From Cyrtodaria siliqua (lineage: Eukaryota; Mollusca; Bivalvia; Adapedonta; Hiatellidae), in NCBI GenBank assembly GCA_037043455.1, contig JAWPHD010011276.1, positions 21,394 through 85,393 of the forward strand: a DNA stretch of 64,000 nucleotides, given 5' to 3'. This document shows, one piece after another, positions 10,899-22,232 of the stretch. The notes beneath the pieces are model-generated. The model was not told the DNA's origin and did not search any database. It worked only from the letters and a program-made list of their open reading frames with translations. The position numbers and the translations under genes are program-made. Positions within the stretch are counted from its first letter, which is position 1; each line of letters opens with the position of its first letter.

Positions 10899-12165
10899 AT
10901 ACAAATATAGGCTCAACCTTTCATTTGCTAGCATTCACTCCCTATATAGTTTCCGTCACATACAAATATAGGCTCAACCTTTCATTTGCTAGCATTCACT
11001 CCCTATATAGTTTCCGTCACATACAAATATAGGCTCAACCTTTCATTTGCTAGCATTCACTCCCTATATAGTTTCCGTCACATACAAATATAGGCTCAAC
11101 CTTTCATTTGCTAGCATTCACTCCCTATATAGTTTCCGTCACATACAAATATAGGCTCAACCTTTCATTTGCTAGCATTCACTCCCTATATAGTTTCCGT
11201 CACATACAAATATAGGCTCAACCTTTCATTTGCTAGCATTCACTCCCTATATAGTTTCCGTCACATACAAATATAGGCTCAACCTTTCATTTGCTAGCAG
11301 TCTCTCCCTATATAGTTTCCATCACATACAAATATAGGCTCAACCTTTCATTTGCTAGCAGTCTCTCCCTATATAGTTTCCATCACATACAAATATAGGC
11401 TCAACCTTTCATTTGCTAGCATTCACTCCCTATATAGTTTCCATCACATACAAATATAGGCTCAACCTTTCATTTGCTAGCATTCACTCCCTATATAGTT
11501 TCCATCACATACACATATAGGCTCAACCTTTCATTTGCTAGCAGTCTCTCCCTATATAGTTTCCATTACATACAAATATAGGCTCAACCTTTCATTTGCT
11601 AGCAGTCTCTCCATATATAGTTTCCATCACATACAAATATAGGCTCAACCTTTCATTTGCTAGCATTCACTCCCTATATAGTTTCCATCACATACAAATA
11701 TAGGCTCAACCTTTCATTTGCTAGCATTCACTCCCTATATAGTTTCCATCACATACAATTATAGGCTCAACCTTTCATTTGGTAGCAGTCTCTCCCTATA
11801 TAGTTTCCATCACATACAAATATAGGCTCAACCTTTCATTTGCTAGCATTCACTCCCTATATAGTTTCCATCACATACAAATATAGGCTCAACCTTTCAT
11901 TTGCTAGCATTCACTCCCTATATAGTTTCTTTCACTAATATAGGCTCAACCTTTCATTTGCTAGCAGTCACTCCCTATATAATTTCTTTCACTAATATAG
12001 GCTCAACCTTTCATTTGCTAGCAGTCACTCCCTATATAATTTCTTTCACTAATATAGGCTCAACCTTTCATTTGCTAGCAGTCACTCCCTATATAATTTC
12101 TTTCGCTAATATAGGCACAACCTTTCATTTGCTAGCAGTCTCTCCCTATATATTTTCTATAACAG
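10899..12165. repeat. 61-bp satellite array, about 17 units, then four 57-bp units
   Basis: The unit contains ACATACAAATATAGGCTCAA, TTTCATTTGCTAGCA and CTCCCTATATAGTTTCC. The first six copies are virtually identical. Later copies alternate ATTCACTC/AGTCTCTC and TCCG/TCCA variants. The last four units lose part of ACATACAA and become 57 bases, which opens a repetitive frame at 11901-12176 (19-residue repeat). No intervening spacers exist, so this is not a CRISPR array. Confidence 0.92.
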
Positions 12166-12376
12166 GCCAAAAATAACTGTTTCACCGGTACTTCGGAAAT
12201 CTCCGTACAATGTTCTAAGTTTCAGACATATAGCATAAAGTCACATGACTTCAAAAACTAATCAGATGCTGGTACAGTCACAGAAGTATCAACACTCATA
12301 AAGTTACCAGTTTCAAAGTTTTATATATGTGTATTTAATCGCTAAAATACCACAAACATTAGTGATATTCTATACA

Positions 12377-12460
12377 GAAACCATCAATCTTGACTCCTTC
12401 CTTGGATTTCGAAGCTACAAGAACAAGATTTTGAATTGTTTACATCAGAGATTGTGCAGG
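12377..12460 (+). other. Possible small exon
   Basis: An 84-base stretch lies between TTCTATACAG and a perfect donor, CAG|GTAAGT. One frame is open throughout (27 codons, containing LDSFLGFRSYKNK). The upstream pyrimidine tract is weak and nothing ties it to a gene. Confidence 0.15.
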
Positions 12461-12755
12461 TAAGTTGAAACCAGTGTTATATTTTGAAATGTATCAACAA
12501 ACACACATTAATTCATGGTTTTCAACAGTACCAAATATATTAATAACATATATCTGCTATGTGTTAATGTTATAGTCGGTCATTTAATAACATTTGAGTA
12601 TTGTTTTTAATTTCACATTGGGTCCCCGCCACAATGAATATCTAATGTGATTACCAGTGTCTGACTGTCGACCTATTTGGCTACTCGTATATCCATGATC
12701 ATTCAGCAAATGTCGGAGTGAAATGGGCTATGATACATGCTTCGCCTCTTGACCC

Positions 12756-14864
12756 TTAACCCGCTAAGCACGACTATAATAGCCTTTGAGTCCATTGTAA
12801 ACCCAGTTCAGCTTGCGAGTAACTTGCAGGCTGATCATGGTTTACCATGTCCAGCTGCTGATCAGTCATTTCCCCCAAAACACCCCTTTGTCACATAAAT
12901 GAAATGGTCTTAATTCAAAACAAGAGGTCAATGAACTTGAAGCTCTACTGATTGATTTTGATTTCAGGAAGTAGTCGCTACAGACTAGTTTTTTGAAAAA
13001 TTATTTTTAGCCGTGGCGGCCATCTTGAATTTCCGGCCGACCTGAAATTTCCTAGGATCAATTAGACCTCAAGAGCAACATTCCTGTGAAGTTACATGAA
13101 AATCCGTCAAGTAGTTTCACAGGAATAGTTGCTACAAGTTTTCATTATATAACTCTATGTAAACAAAGATGGCCGCTGACAGCCATGTTTAACGTTGAAT
13201 CAAAATAATGTTTGACTCTGATAACCATCATGTCATGCTGATCATTTTACAAAAAGTCCCATATCAATATCACTTATAGTTTTCAAGACGTAGTCGCTAC
13301 AAACTTCTTTTTTAAAAAATCTAATTTTAGCTGTGGCGGCCATCTTGAATTTCTGGCCAATCTGAAATTTTGCTAGGATCAATTAAACATTAAGAGCAAC
13401 ATTCCTGTAAAGTTTCATGAAAATCTGCCAAGTAGTTTCAAAGGATTAGTCGCTACAAGTTTTTACTATATAACTCTATGTAAACAAAGATGGCTGCTGG
13501 CAGCCATGTTTAACGTTGAATCAAAACAATTTTTGACAAGGACCAACATCATGTCATGCTGATCATTTTACAAAAAAGTCCAATATCAATATCACTTATA
13601 GTTTTCAAGAAGTAGTCGCTACAAACTTGTATTTTGAAAATCTGTTTTTAGCCATGGCAGCCATCTTGAATTTCCGGGCGACCTGAAATTTTGCTAGGAT
13701 CAATTAGACATCAAGAGCAACATTCCTGTGAAGTTTCATGAAAATCCGTCAAGTAGTTTCAGAGGAGTAGTCGCTACAAGTTTTCATCATATAACTCTAT
13801 GTAAACAAAGATGGCCACTGGCAGCCATGTTTAATGTCGAATCAAAATAATGTTTGACTCTTTTAACCATCATGTCATGCTGATCATTTTACAAAAAGTC
13901 CCATATCAATATCACTTATAGGTTTCAAGACGTAGTCGCTACAAACTTCTTTTTTAAAAATCTATTTTTAGCTGTGGCGGCCATCTTGAATTTCTGGCCG
14001 ATCTGAAATTTTGCTAGGATCAATTAGACATTAAGAGCAATATTCCTATAAAGTTTCATGAAAATCTGTCAAGTAGTTTCAAAGGAGTAGTCGCTACAAG
14101 TTTTTTTTAATATATAACTGTATGTAAACAAAGATGGCCTCTGGCAGCCATGTTTAACGTTGAATCAAAACGATTTTTGACAAGGACCAACATCATGTCA
14201 TGCTGATCATTTTAGAAAAAGTCCCATATCAATATCACTTATAGTTTTCAAGAAGTAGTCGCTACAAACTTGGATTTTGAAAAATTATTTTTAGCCGTGG
14301 CGGCCATCTTGAATTTCCGGCCGACCTGAAATTTTGCTAGGATCAATTAGACATCAAGAGCAACATTCCTGTGAAGTTTCATGAAAATCCATCAAGTAGT
14401 TTCAGAGATGTAGTTGCTACAAGTATTCATTATATAACTCTATGTAAACAAAGATGGCCGCTGGCAGCCATGTTTAACTTCGAATCAAAACAATTTTCGA
14501 CAAGGACCAACATGCTGATCATTTTAGAAAAAGTCCCATATCAATATCACTTATAGTTTTCATGAAGAAGTCGCAACAAACTTGTTTTTTAAAAACCTAT
14601 TTTTAGATCTGGCGGCCATCTTGGATTTCACATCAACATGAATTTTTGCTAGGATCAACTAGACTTCATGGGCAACATTTCTGTAAAGTTTCATGAAAAT
14701 CCATTCAGTAGTTTCAGAGGAGAAGTCGCTACAAAAAAAAGTTTACAGACAGACGGACAGACAGACGGACGGACAGACGGACGCTGCACCACGGCATAAG
14801 CTCTGCTGATCTCTGATCAGTAGAGCTAAAAAGAACAGTCCATTATATATATGTAGCGGGTTAA
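12756..14864. mobile_element. piggyBac-like TTAA MITE (family Y), split by cassette A1
   Basis: The ends are TTAA-CCCGCTAAGC and GTAGCGGG-TTAA. The terminal CCC and TTAA target site fit piggyBac-type non-autonomous elements. The interior resembles the copies at 21531, 37941 and 48218. The element is cut within GGTCTTAATTCAAA...GAACAGTCCATTATA by a 1.9-kb family A cassette; the copy at 48218 shows the uninterrupted join. Confidence 0.8.
12920..14831 (+). mobile_element. Tandem-repeat cassette family A, copy A1 (12 half-units)
   Basis: It begins AACAAGAGGTCAATGA and carries the 12-base subterminal AGCTCTACTGAT, with its inverse ATCAGTAGAGCT near the 3' end. Between them are 12 boxes of GTAGTCGCTAC (with variants) spaced ~155 and ~165 bases alternately, i.e. 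~320-base dimers. Each dimer holds GGCGGCCATCTTGAATTTC and AACAAAGATGGCC blocks. A GACAGACGGACGG microsatellite and a 3' hairpin (CTCTGCTGATC-TCT-GATCAGTAGAG) follow. This is the layout of pearl-like / Helentron-associated elements. No protein is encoded. Confidence 0.85.
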
Positions 14865-14917
14865 GTATTTTTTTCCAGATAGCCTTCATGATCTGTGACT
14901 GATGGAATTAAATAGGT

Positions 14918-15200
14918 TTAAAGGGGCACAAGGCAATATTTATTTTTTTAAATCTCGAGGTTTCCCGCTAGTTTTTCTGCATAACTTGCATTTGTTCAAT
15001 CATTAATATTAATTAGAAGAATAGAGCAAAACAAATTGTTTTTGCATATTATTAATTTTTGATATTATTGCACCAATAATATACGGAGTTGCAAAAGAAA
15101 GTGTACACAGCTTAGTTGCAAAAGAAAGTGTGCATGATACTGGATATATAAATCGAGACACCCATTTTAAACACTTCAAGATTGCCCTGTGTTCCTTTAA
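14918..15200. mobile_element. Family X MITE, copy 3
   Basis: Ends TTAAAGGGGCACAAGGCAAT and ATTGCCCTGTGTTCCTTTAA. The interior has TTGCATTTGTTCAATCATTA and the TTGATATTATTGCACCAATA block of the family. The 67-codon minus frame here (15009-15212) is a shadow. Confidence 0.75.
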
Positions 15201-15286
15201 AGCGTGGCTCAACGCTGCGAAACCTTCAAAGGAAATTTTAATTGGTCTTAAACATATTTCATTTCAAATTTTTACAACATATATAT

Positions 15287-16324
15287 CAGGGCTTCTAAAA
15301 TTTTAAAATGCAAATCGGTCCAGGTTTTTAACTGCCGTAAGAATCGCGCTTATTTTGAAAAAATCACTAAAATCGCCGTACCCCACCCACCGTCAGCTGC
15401 ACCATGATTTTTTTCCGTTCAGTCATTGATATAGAGAACTATTTAAAATGTATGTTTGTATTATATTTGTATTATTTCTAACTTACTTTATCACAATTTG
15501 TACATTTTAATGACTGACATCATATCTTCGCTTTACTGAATGAATAATTTTCACTCAATATTAAAATTGTTGATCATTTGAGAAATTGAACCGGAAGCGT
15601 CTAATAAACCGGGTAGGTATAAAACGCGGACTAACTCGCGCAGATTAGCGGATTATATACGATTTTACATAAATTTGAGTAATATCGTTTTTCATCAATT
15701 AGCTTAATTAATACCAAATGTTACGACTAACGCAAACAATTTCGGTCCGACTTCAAAAAAAAACGGTGTCAGGTTTGATCACTTTCCTTAATATTATACT
15801 TAAAGTTATTGTAAAAAAATAATCAAACAAGCAATTAACACATCTCGGTATTTTAATGACGCAAACAAATTTCAATCCCAGCTTTGGCCACTTAAAAAAA
15901 AAAACCGACACAAGCAAACAGGCTAACACCTTACGACTAACGGTATATCAAAGAAATCACAGACGGTAACACTCGCTTCAGTGAACCGACAGAACGCGTG
16001 ATATACTTTCACTGATCACACATCAAAGGCGTGCTACATGGCTATAGACTCTTCCGGAAAACTCCCTACTATCGGTAATGGTTTAGTCCAAATTGACCAA
16101 ATTGACCTACTTTCGCACAGCGAGTGACAAACAATCGTGTTATGGATCAAAGAATATTGCCGCAAGGCATATTTCAAGGAGTGTGTAAGGTAATTGTAGA
16201 CCTTTTAACGACCGATAGATAAAATATCTGGGACCGATTTTAACAGAGATTTTGAAAAGAAAATCGGTCCGGAGAAACAGAATTCGGTCTGGGGACCGAC
16301 GAACCGGCGATTTTAGAAGCCCTG
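15287..16324. mobile_element. hAT-type non-autonomous element
   Basis: Termini are CAGGGCTTCTAAAAT and its inverse ATTTTAGAAGCCCTG. Both sides carry the 8-base ATATATAT (15279-15286 and 16325-16332), the size expected for hAT, though the sequence is low in complexity. Subterminal AATCGGTCC-type motifs recur near both ends. Inside, TTACGACTAACG and ACGCAAACAA motifs are repeated. There is no open frame for a transposase, which would need about 600 codons. Confidence 0.8.
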
Positions 16325-16332
16325 ATATATAT

Positions 16333-17220
16333 ATATATTAGTACTGTACAGAGTTAATAGGATTGGAACGAAAGGCAAATCTTATAGAGTTCCTCTATTG
16401 ACCTTTGATACAAATTTGGCAAAAAATCTTGGTTACCGAGCTCAACAATTGTTTAACATATTAGGATTGCTTATACGTATTGCAAACTATGATTCTAGTG
16501 ATATTTAAAATACCAAGTGTCACACTTAAACATCATTATAGTTATATCTATAGAGACAATTTTGTAAGAGCACACAAATACGATAATGAGTGTTGAATCA
16601 CTATTGATTTCTTGAAAACTTGAAAGGTCGTAATAACAGCACTGCTGGGTAAGGCATTCAACTGCTTCCATTCATAGTATTTCTAATCATTATAATTGGC
16701 AAAAATGTCATTAGGCAATTGTACATTTCCTATTGGCATTAATTTTTCCCTAAGACAAAGAGGATATTTGTTTGGAGTGAATACAGGATTTATTTTCATC
16801 GAGAAGGGAGAAAACTTATATTTTCACGAGTGCTTTAGCTGGCCCCTGGTCCAAAGGTTCCTGGTTGGAGATGCCGACGAGATACATCGAGAGTGTGCGT
16901 GACTTTCAACTTTCAATTAGTCACTTATGCTCCCACAGATATATCCATGGGAAAGTCAAAGAGCGATCTCATATGTATATAAGAGTCAGCTTAGGATTGT
17001 CTAGAAATTTACAAGAACCAGAAGAATCTAGCTAGTGGATAGTAAGAAAACGGTTATCCTGATCTCCCTTGTATTCTCAGTCCCCCTTTATGGGGTTATC
17101 TCTATAATACCTAAACAATGACATTAATAAGCTATGTAGTCATTTAGATGTCTAAGGACAGGTCGTAACTGATGTTGTAGAACATGTTAACCAAGCCTTG
17201 AAGTAGCTATACCCTGCCAA
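16333..17220. other. Unique sequence, no gene recognised
   Basis: A 68-codon frame at 16696-16902 (+) is not repetitive but has no motif I recognise. A TATATAAG box near 16976 is probably chance. Confidence 0.4.
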
Positions 17221-17545
17221 CATCAGCCAAATTGTACAATATAATAGTACAGCGTTTCTAAACCTACTGACCACAAGGTATATATATAACCGATATATTT
17301 TGAGAATCCAAACTCTATAGACACAATATAAAATGCTTTAACCAGCCAGGCAAAACCCCAAAACTGGAGCATCGAATTAAGAGATAACATCTCATTATTC
17401 ATTTTACGCATATTCAAGTTACGGATATTTTAAGAACATGTGAATAAACCAATTTTTTACTGGCATATATGCATTAACACCTCAATAGAGTTTTGGTCAA
17501 CCGTTTTGTCATGTAATTTTGTCGTTATCTGGTCTGGTTAGTTTC
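17221..17545 (+). repeat. Dispersed repeat family R, copy 1
   Basis: It shares CTCTATAGACACAA, AACCAGCCAGGC, AATTCATTTTA, ATTTTAAGAACATG and TAGAGTTTTG in the same order with 24515-24810 and with 26330-26440 plus 26880-27090. The class is unknown: no TIR, tRNA head or coding remnant was seen. Confidence 0.6.
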
Positions 17546-17878
17546 TTTAATTTTACAGACAAAATGTACCTATACAGTGGGAAGACACAGACTAGATAAG
17601 CCATAAAGCAACAATTCAATTTATTTCCGATCTTGTAAATTGAGAGTATCAGAAAAGATCATCAGTGGGGAATTACTAATCATCCTTCTGAAAGACCATA
17701 ATCGTGGATTTCATCTAGGGACTCGGCTGCTGAGATTGCAGTATAACGCATGTTGTGTGCCTGCAATACATTTTTAAGGCGCTAATAAAGGAGGTCTCGT
17801 TACCATTTTCCATCCAATCAACTCTAGTTTTAAGGCCCCAATTACTAGTAACTCTAAACCTTCTGGGCATAAAACCAA

Positions 17879-19149
17879 AACAAGAGGTCAATGACCTTGA
17901 AGCTCTACTGATTGATTTTGATTTCAGGAAGTAGTCGCTACAGACTTGTTTTTTGAAAATCTATTTTTAACCGTGGCGGCCATCTTGAATTTCCGGCCGA
18001 CCTGAAATTTTGCAAGGATCAATTAGACATTAAGAGCAACATTCCTGTGAAGTTTCATGAAAATCCGTCAAGTTGTTTCAGAGGAGTAGACGCTACAAGT
18101 TTTCATTATATAACTCTATGTAAACAAAGATGGCCGCTGGTAGCCATGTTTAACGTCAAATCAAAACGATTTTCGACAAGGACCAACATCATGTCATACT
18201 GATCATTTTAGAAAAAGTCCCATATCAATATCTCCTATAGTTTTGAAGAAGTAGTCGCTACAAACTTATTTATTTTAAATCTATTTTTAGCTGTGGCGGC
18301 CATCTTCAATTTCCGGCAGACCTGATATTTTTCTAGGATCAACTAGACATCAAGAGCAACATTCCTGTGAAGTTTCATAACATCCGTCAAGTAGTTTCAG
18401 AGGAGTAGTCGCTACAAGTTTTTACTATTTAACTCTATGTAACCAAAGATGGTCACTGGCAGCCATGTTTAACGTCGAATCAAAATAATTTTCCACAAGG
18501 ATCAACATCATGTCATACTGATCATTTTAGAAAAAGTCCCATATCAATATCACTTATAGTTTTCAAGAAGTAGTCGCTACAAACTTATTTTTTAAAAATC
18601 TATTTTTAGCTGTGATGGCCATCTTGAATTTCTGGCAGATCTGAACTTTTGCTAGGATCAATTAGACATTAAGAGCAACATTCCTGTAAAGTTTCATGAC
18701 AATCCGTCCAGTAGTTTCAGAGGAGTAGTCGCTACAAGTTTTTACTATATAACTCTATGTAAACAAAGATGGCCACTGGCAGCCATGTTTAACGTTGAAT
18801 CAAAACGATTTTTGACAAGGATCAACATCATGTCATGCTGATCATTTTAGAAAAGTCCCATATCAATATCACTTATAGTTTTCAAGAAGTAGTCGCTACA
18901 AACTTGTATTTTAAAACTCTATTTTTAGCTTTGGGGGCCATCTTGGATTTCACATCAACATGAATTTTTGCTAGGATCAACTAGACTTTATGGGCAACAT
19001 TTCTGTAAAGTTTCATGAATATCCATCCAGTAGTTTCAGAGGAGTTGTCGCTACAAATAAAAGTTTACGGACAGACAGACGGACAGACGGACGACGGACG
19101 CCGCACCACGGCATAAGCTCTGCTGATCTCTGATCAGTAGAGCTAAAAA
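17879..19149 (+). mobile_element. Tandem-repeat cassette family A, copy A2 (8 half-units)
   Basis: Same ends as the other A copies: AACAAGAGGTCAATGACC, subterminal AGCTCTACTGAT (17901-17912) and ATCAGTAGAGCT (19133-19144). Eight GTAGTCGCTAC boxes lie between 17930 and 19050. An ACGG-rich microsatellite at about 19068-19100 precedes the 3' hairpin. At ~1271 bases it is one dimer longer than copy A4. Confidence 0.85.
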
Positions 19150-19365
19150 TAGACCCAAATAAGAGTACTAATATATTCCTGAATTTGTAAAAGAATGTAT
19201 CGTTTATTTATTGATTGTAAATATTTTTAAGGCCCCAATTAACCATTTTGGGGACCCCATCAAAAAAATAGACCGAAGTAAGTGTAGTAATACATTCCTG
19301 AATTTGGAAGAAAAAAAAATAATATTGTTTGTAAATATTAATGGGACTGCAATATTCACATCAAG
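19150..19365. repeat. Diverged ~110-bp direct duplication
   Basis: The block ATAGACC...AGTA(C/G)TAATA(T/C)ATTCCTGAATTTG occurs twice, about 115 bases apart, each time followed by TTGTAAATATT. GGCCCCAATT separates them and also precedes cassette A2 near 17833. Confidence 0.5.
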
Positions 19366-20788
19366 GAAATTGTAAATATTTCTGAACTCTTGTGAACTCT
19401 TGCTGGTAATACAGTACACCGTTTTTTGCTCACATGACCATCTACTTTGACTATAAGCACAATACTATTTATATACATATTACATTGTTAAGTGTCTTTA
19501 AGCTCAATCATAATTAAACAACGCGTGTGGTAAACTTTTTTTTGTACCACCATTGAATTTGGTCAAAACATTTTGTTTCTCCAATACTGTTTTCAAGTTT
19601 CTGCCTGGATACATACAATAAGTATACTTATTTTAATGCCAAACAAAAAGTGTCTGCGTTATAACACTAATGAGAGTTATGCTATTTTTAGTTATTTGTG
19701 ACAGGTTGCTTTCGGAGATTACTTAATTGTAATAATTCCGACTTCGATTTAGAACATTTCAAGTAGATATAAAAGTCGAACAGCAATTACAAAGATGAAC
19801 AAAAGGCAAAATATGACATCACTAACATAAAAGGGATGACAATAGGGCTACAGGCTTGGAACGGTCAGTGGCCAAGAGGCCGCTGGGGATTTAAACCAGG
19901 TTCTAGGGTGCTCCAAACCTCACTCTTACCCTATTGTCTGACATCCCAATAAAACGGGACAGTGTAAATAAAGATATCCCCGCCAGGCTATATTCTCTAA
20001 AAACAAACAAGGCAGCATTTAATAGGCAATATAAGTAAAACACATAAATGATCATCATCGTATATATAATATATATAGAAACAAACACTTAGAAAGCCAC
20101 AAAGTAAGTACTCAATGACTTGGCAGAAGCCAGAGCAACAAGAGAACAAACCGTTTAAGGTAACTCAAACTGAGTTCAATGACAGTGGTTCAAAATGGTG
20201 ATGTTTTGAAATAGCAATGATTTGTATATCTCTTAGGACAACGAATTACATGTATAATGGTGTATAATACAAAGTTGCACGGGTTTTTATATATATATAA
20301 ACCGGTTAAATTATTTTGTGTTTTATTAGCTAAAATTAAGCTTATAAAATGGCTAATGTACCTTTAAAGAAATGGAATGACACGAGTTTTACTATACATC
20401 CAGTTGAAATTGTCAAACCTAACAAACAAAGATAAAGTTTCAGATTCTGCAAATAAAGTGATCAGTTACCCACCGGTATGATAGAAGAAGGCAGTGCCAG
20501 AGCTGCCATCACACTCCTGGGTGGGAGAAGAGATATGATAAGGTCATATTGTAACAGCAACTTCAGAGGGAGAAGAGACGAAAGATAAAGTTCCCACAGA
20601 TGTCAGAGAACCCATGCAGTGCAGAGGTCTGCAGATCTAAAGTGCAATTAAAAGCCTTAGTTTTCCAATGACCTACCAAGAGGTAGTTTTTAAGAAATCA
20701 TGTTGCTAATATTTTAATGCCCCGTTTTAGAGCGCTGAAGTGCTTTGGCTATATCATGATGGCTGTTATATCCAGGTACATGCAGTCA
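19366..20788. other. No gene recognised
   Basis: AT-rich DNA with short TATATA tracts near 20060 and 20290. Frames are short and without motifs. Confidence 0.5.
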
Positions 20789-21102
20789 TTAAAGGGACAC
20801 ACAGCAATCTTTAAGTGTTTGAAATGGGTGTCTGAATTTATATATCCAGTATCATTTTTACTTTTACCCTGGTTACATTTAAATACATCAAATTTTAAGT
20901 ATTCACTATTTCGTCTTATTATATACTATAAGTTTTAATTTATTATTGGTGCAATAATATCAAAAATTAATAATGCAAAAACAAATTGCTTAATACTGGT
21001 CTTATAATTAATATTAATGATTGAACAAATGCAAGTTATTCAGAAAAACTAGCGGGACGTCGCGAGTTTTTAAAAAATAAAGATTGCCATGTGTCCCTTT
21101 AA
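20789..21102. mobile_element. Family X MITE, copy 4
   Basis: Ends TTAAAGGGACACACAGCAAT and ATTGCCATGTGTCCCTTTAA, inverted and TTAA-flanked. It contains the family's TATAATTAATATTAAT and GGGACGTCGCGAGTTTTT blocks. It is the best-preserved complete copy together with 2013-2325. Confidence 0.8.
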
Positions 21103-21530
21103 AACAAGATCCCCTAATTAGTGCAACTTACAACAACATACAATACCACAGACCTAATAACAAAATATATAATATATTAATATGTTTGTGGGAATACACA
21201 GTGACACACACATATAAACAATCCTCCTTAAGTACTTCAAGATGGCCAATGTGGTCCTTTAACATTGACAGGTCAAGATATTCGACACCACCCAAAATTA
21301 CTATTCATTCATTCTGGTATAAACACAGGGAGAAAGACCACTATGAGTGTTTAATTAAGTCAATTATACAGTATAATACTAATTTTGACCTGACAGATGA
21401 TCCATCAAACAGATGGAATGAATGAAGGTTTGGATGAATCAATTAGTACACTTTCCCCTCCCAAATTAAAGGGACACACCACAATCTTGATTAAATTATT
21501 TTAACTTGCAACCTCTAGTTTTTCTACATA

Positions 21531-21680
21531 TTAACCTGCTACATATGCTCTTTTTTTGAATTAAGACCATTCCATTAATGTGACAAAGGTTTTTTTGGTG
21601 GAAAATGACTGCGAGCTGTTACTTGGCAGGCTCATCTGGGTTTACAATGGATGCAAAAGCTATTATTATAAGCGGGTTAA
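21531..21680. mobile_element. Family Y (piggyBac-like) MITE nested in MITE X
   Basis: TTAACCTGCTACAT at the left and AGCGGGTTAA at the right, with the shared interior GAATTAAGACCATTCCATTA and GGGTTTACAATGGATGC. TTAA lies on both sides. Confidence 0.75.
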
Positions 21681-21760
21681 CTTTCTATTTGCCAATCATC
21701 AATGATGAGTATTTGAATAGTTCAAGCTAATTGTTTTTGCATATTACTATGCGCCTATGA

Positions 21761-22014
21761 TATATACTACTCAAAATTTGCTAAGGATCACTTTTATTCT
21801 TCCATATAATTTTATTAGAAATTAATTCACAATAACGATATTAATTTCATTGATTATGAGTTCAACAACTCCACAATTTGAATCAAGTCATCAGATCACA
21901 TGACAATACACTGCCCTAAATAATTTCATGTAAAATAAAAATAATGCTATTTATTTCTGCAAGAAATTTAGACAGCAAAAAGGTGATCCTTAGCAAATTT
22001 TGAGTAGTATATAT
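21761..22014. mobile_element. TIR element, Tc1/mariner-like ends, nested in MITE X
   Basis: Nearly perfect TIRs: CTCAAAATTTGCTAAGGATC at the left and GATCCTTAGCAAATTTTGAG at the right, extended outward by TACTA/TAGTA and flanked by TATA. The length (~250 bases) and lack of a frame make it a MITE. The TA-rich flank suggests TA target duplication, but its exact length is ambiguous. Confidence 0.75.
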
Positions 22015-22232
22015 TAACCTATGGTAGAACAACTAAAAAAACTTAAGAATTATCACTAAAGGTGATGAATACCCCCATTTAAATTCCAAGTCAAACAAAG
22101 GGCCATAATTCTGTAATAATTTATAGGCAATCAACAATGTGCAATGTAGAGGGACATAAGTTGTTATGTGTATACGAAGTTTGGGAACAACCGGGCTTAC
22201 CCGTTCAAAACTGTTTGAGGAATGCAAATAAT

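Larger units (their letters stand above)
21466..22035. mobile_element. Family X MITE, copy 5, with two nested MITEs
   Basis: The left end is TTAAAGGGACACACCACAAT. The family interior resumes after each nested element: TTGAATAGTTCAAGC...TTGCATATTA after the first, TTAACCTATGGTAGAA after the second. The right terminus is missing. Confidence 0.65.

Noticed and set aside
10899..12165. CRISPR-like regular repeats
   Set aside because: The units are directly adjacent with no variable spacers, in a eukaryotic context. It is a satellite.
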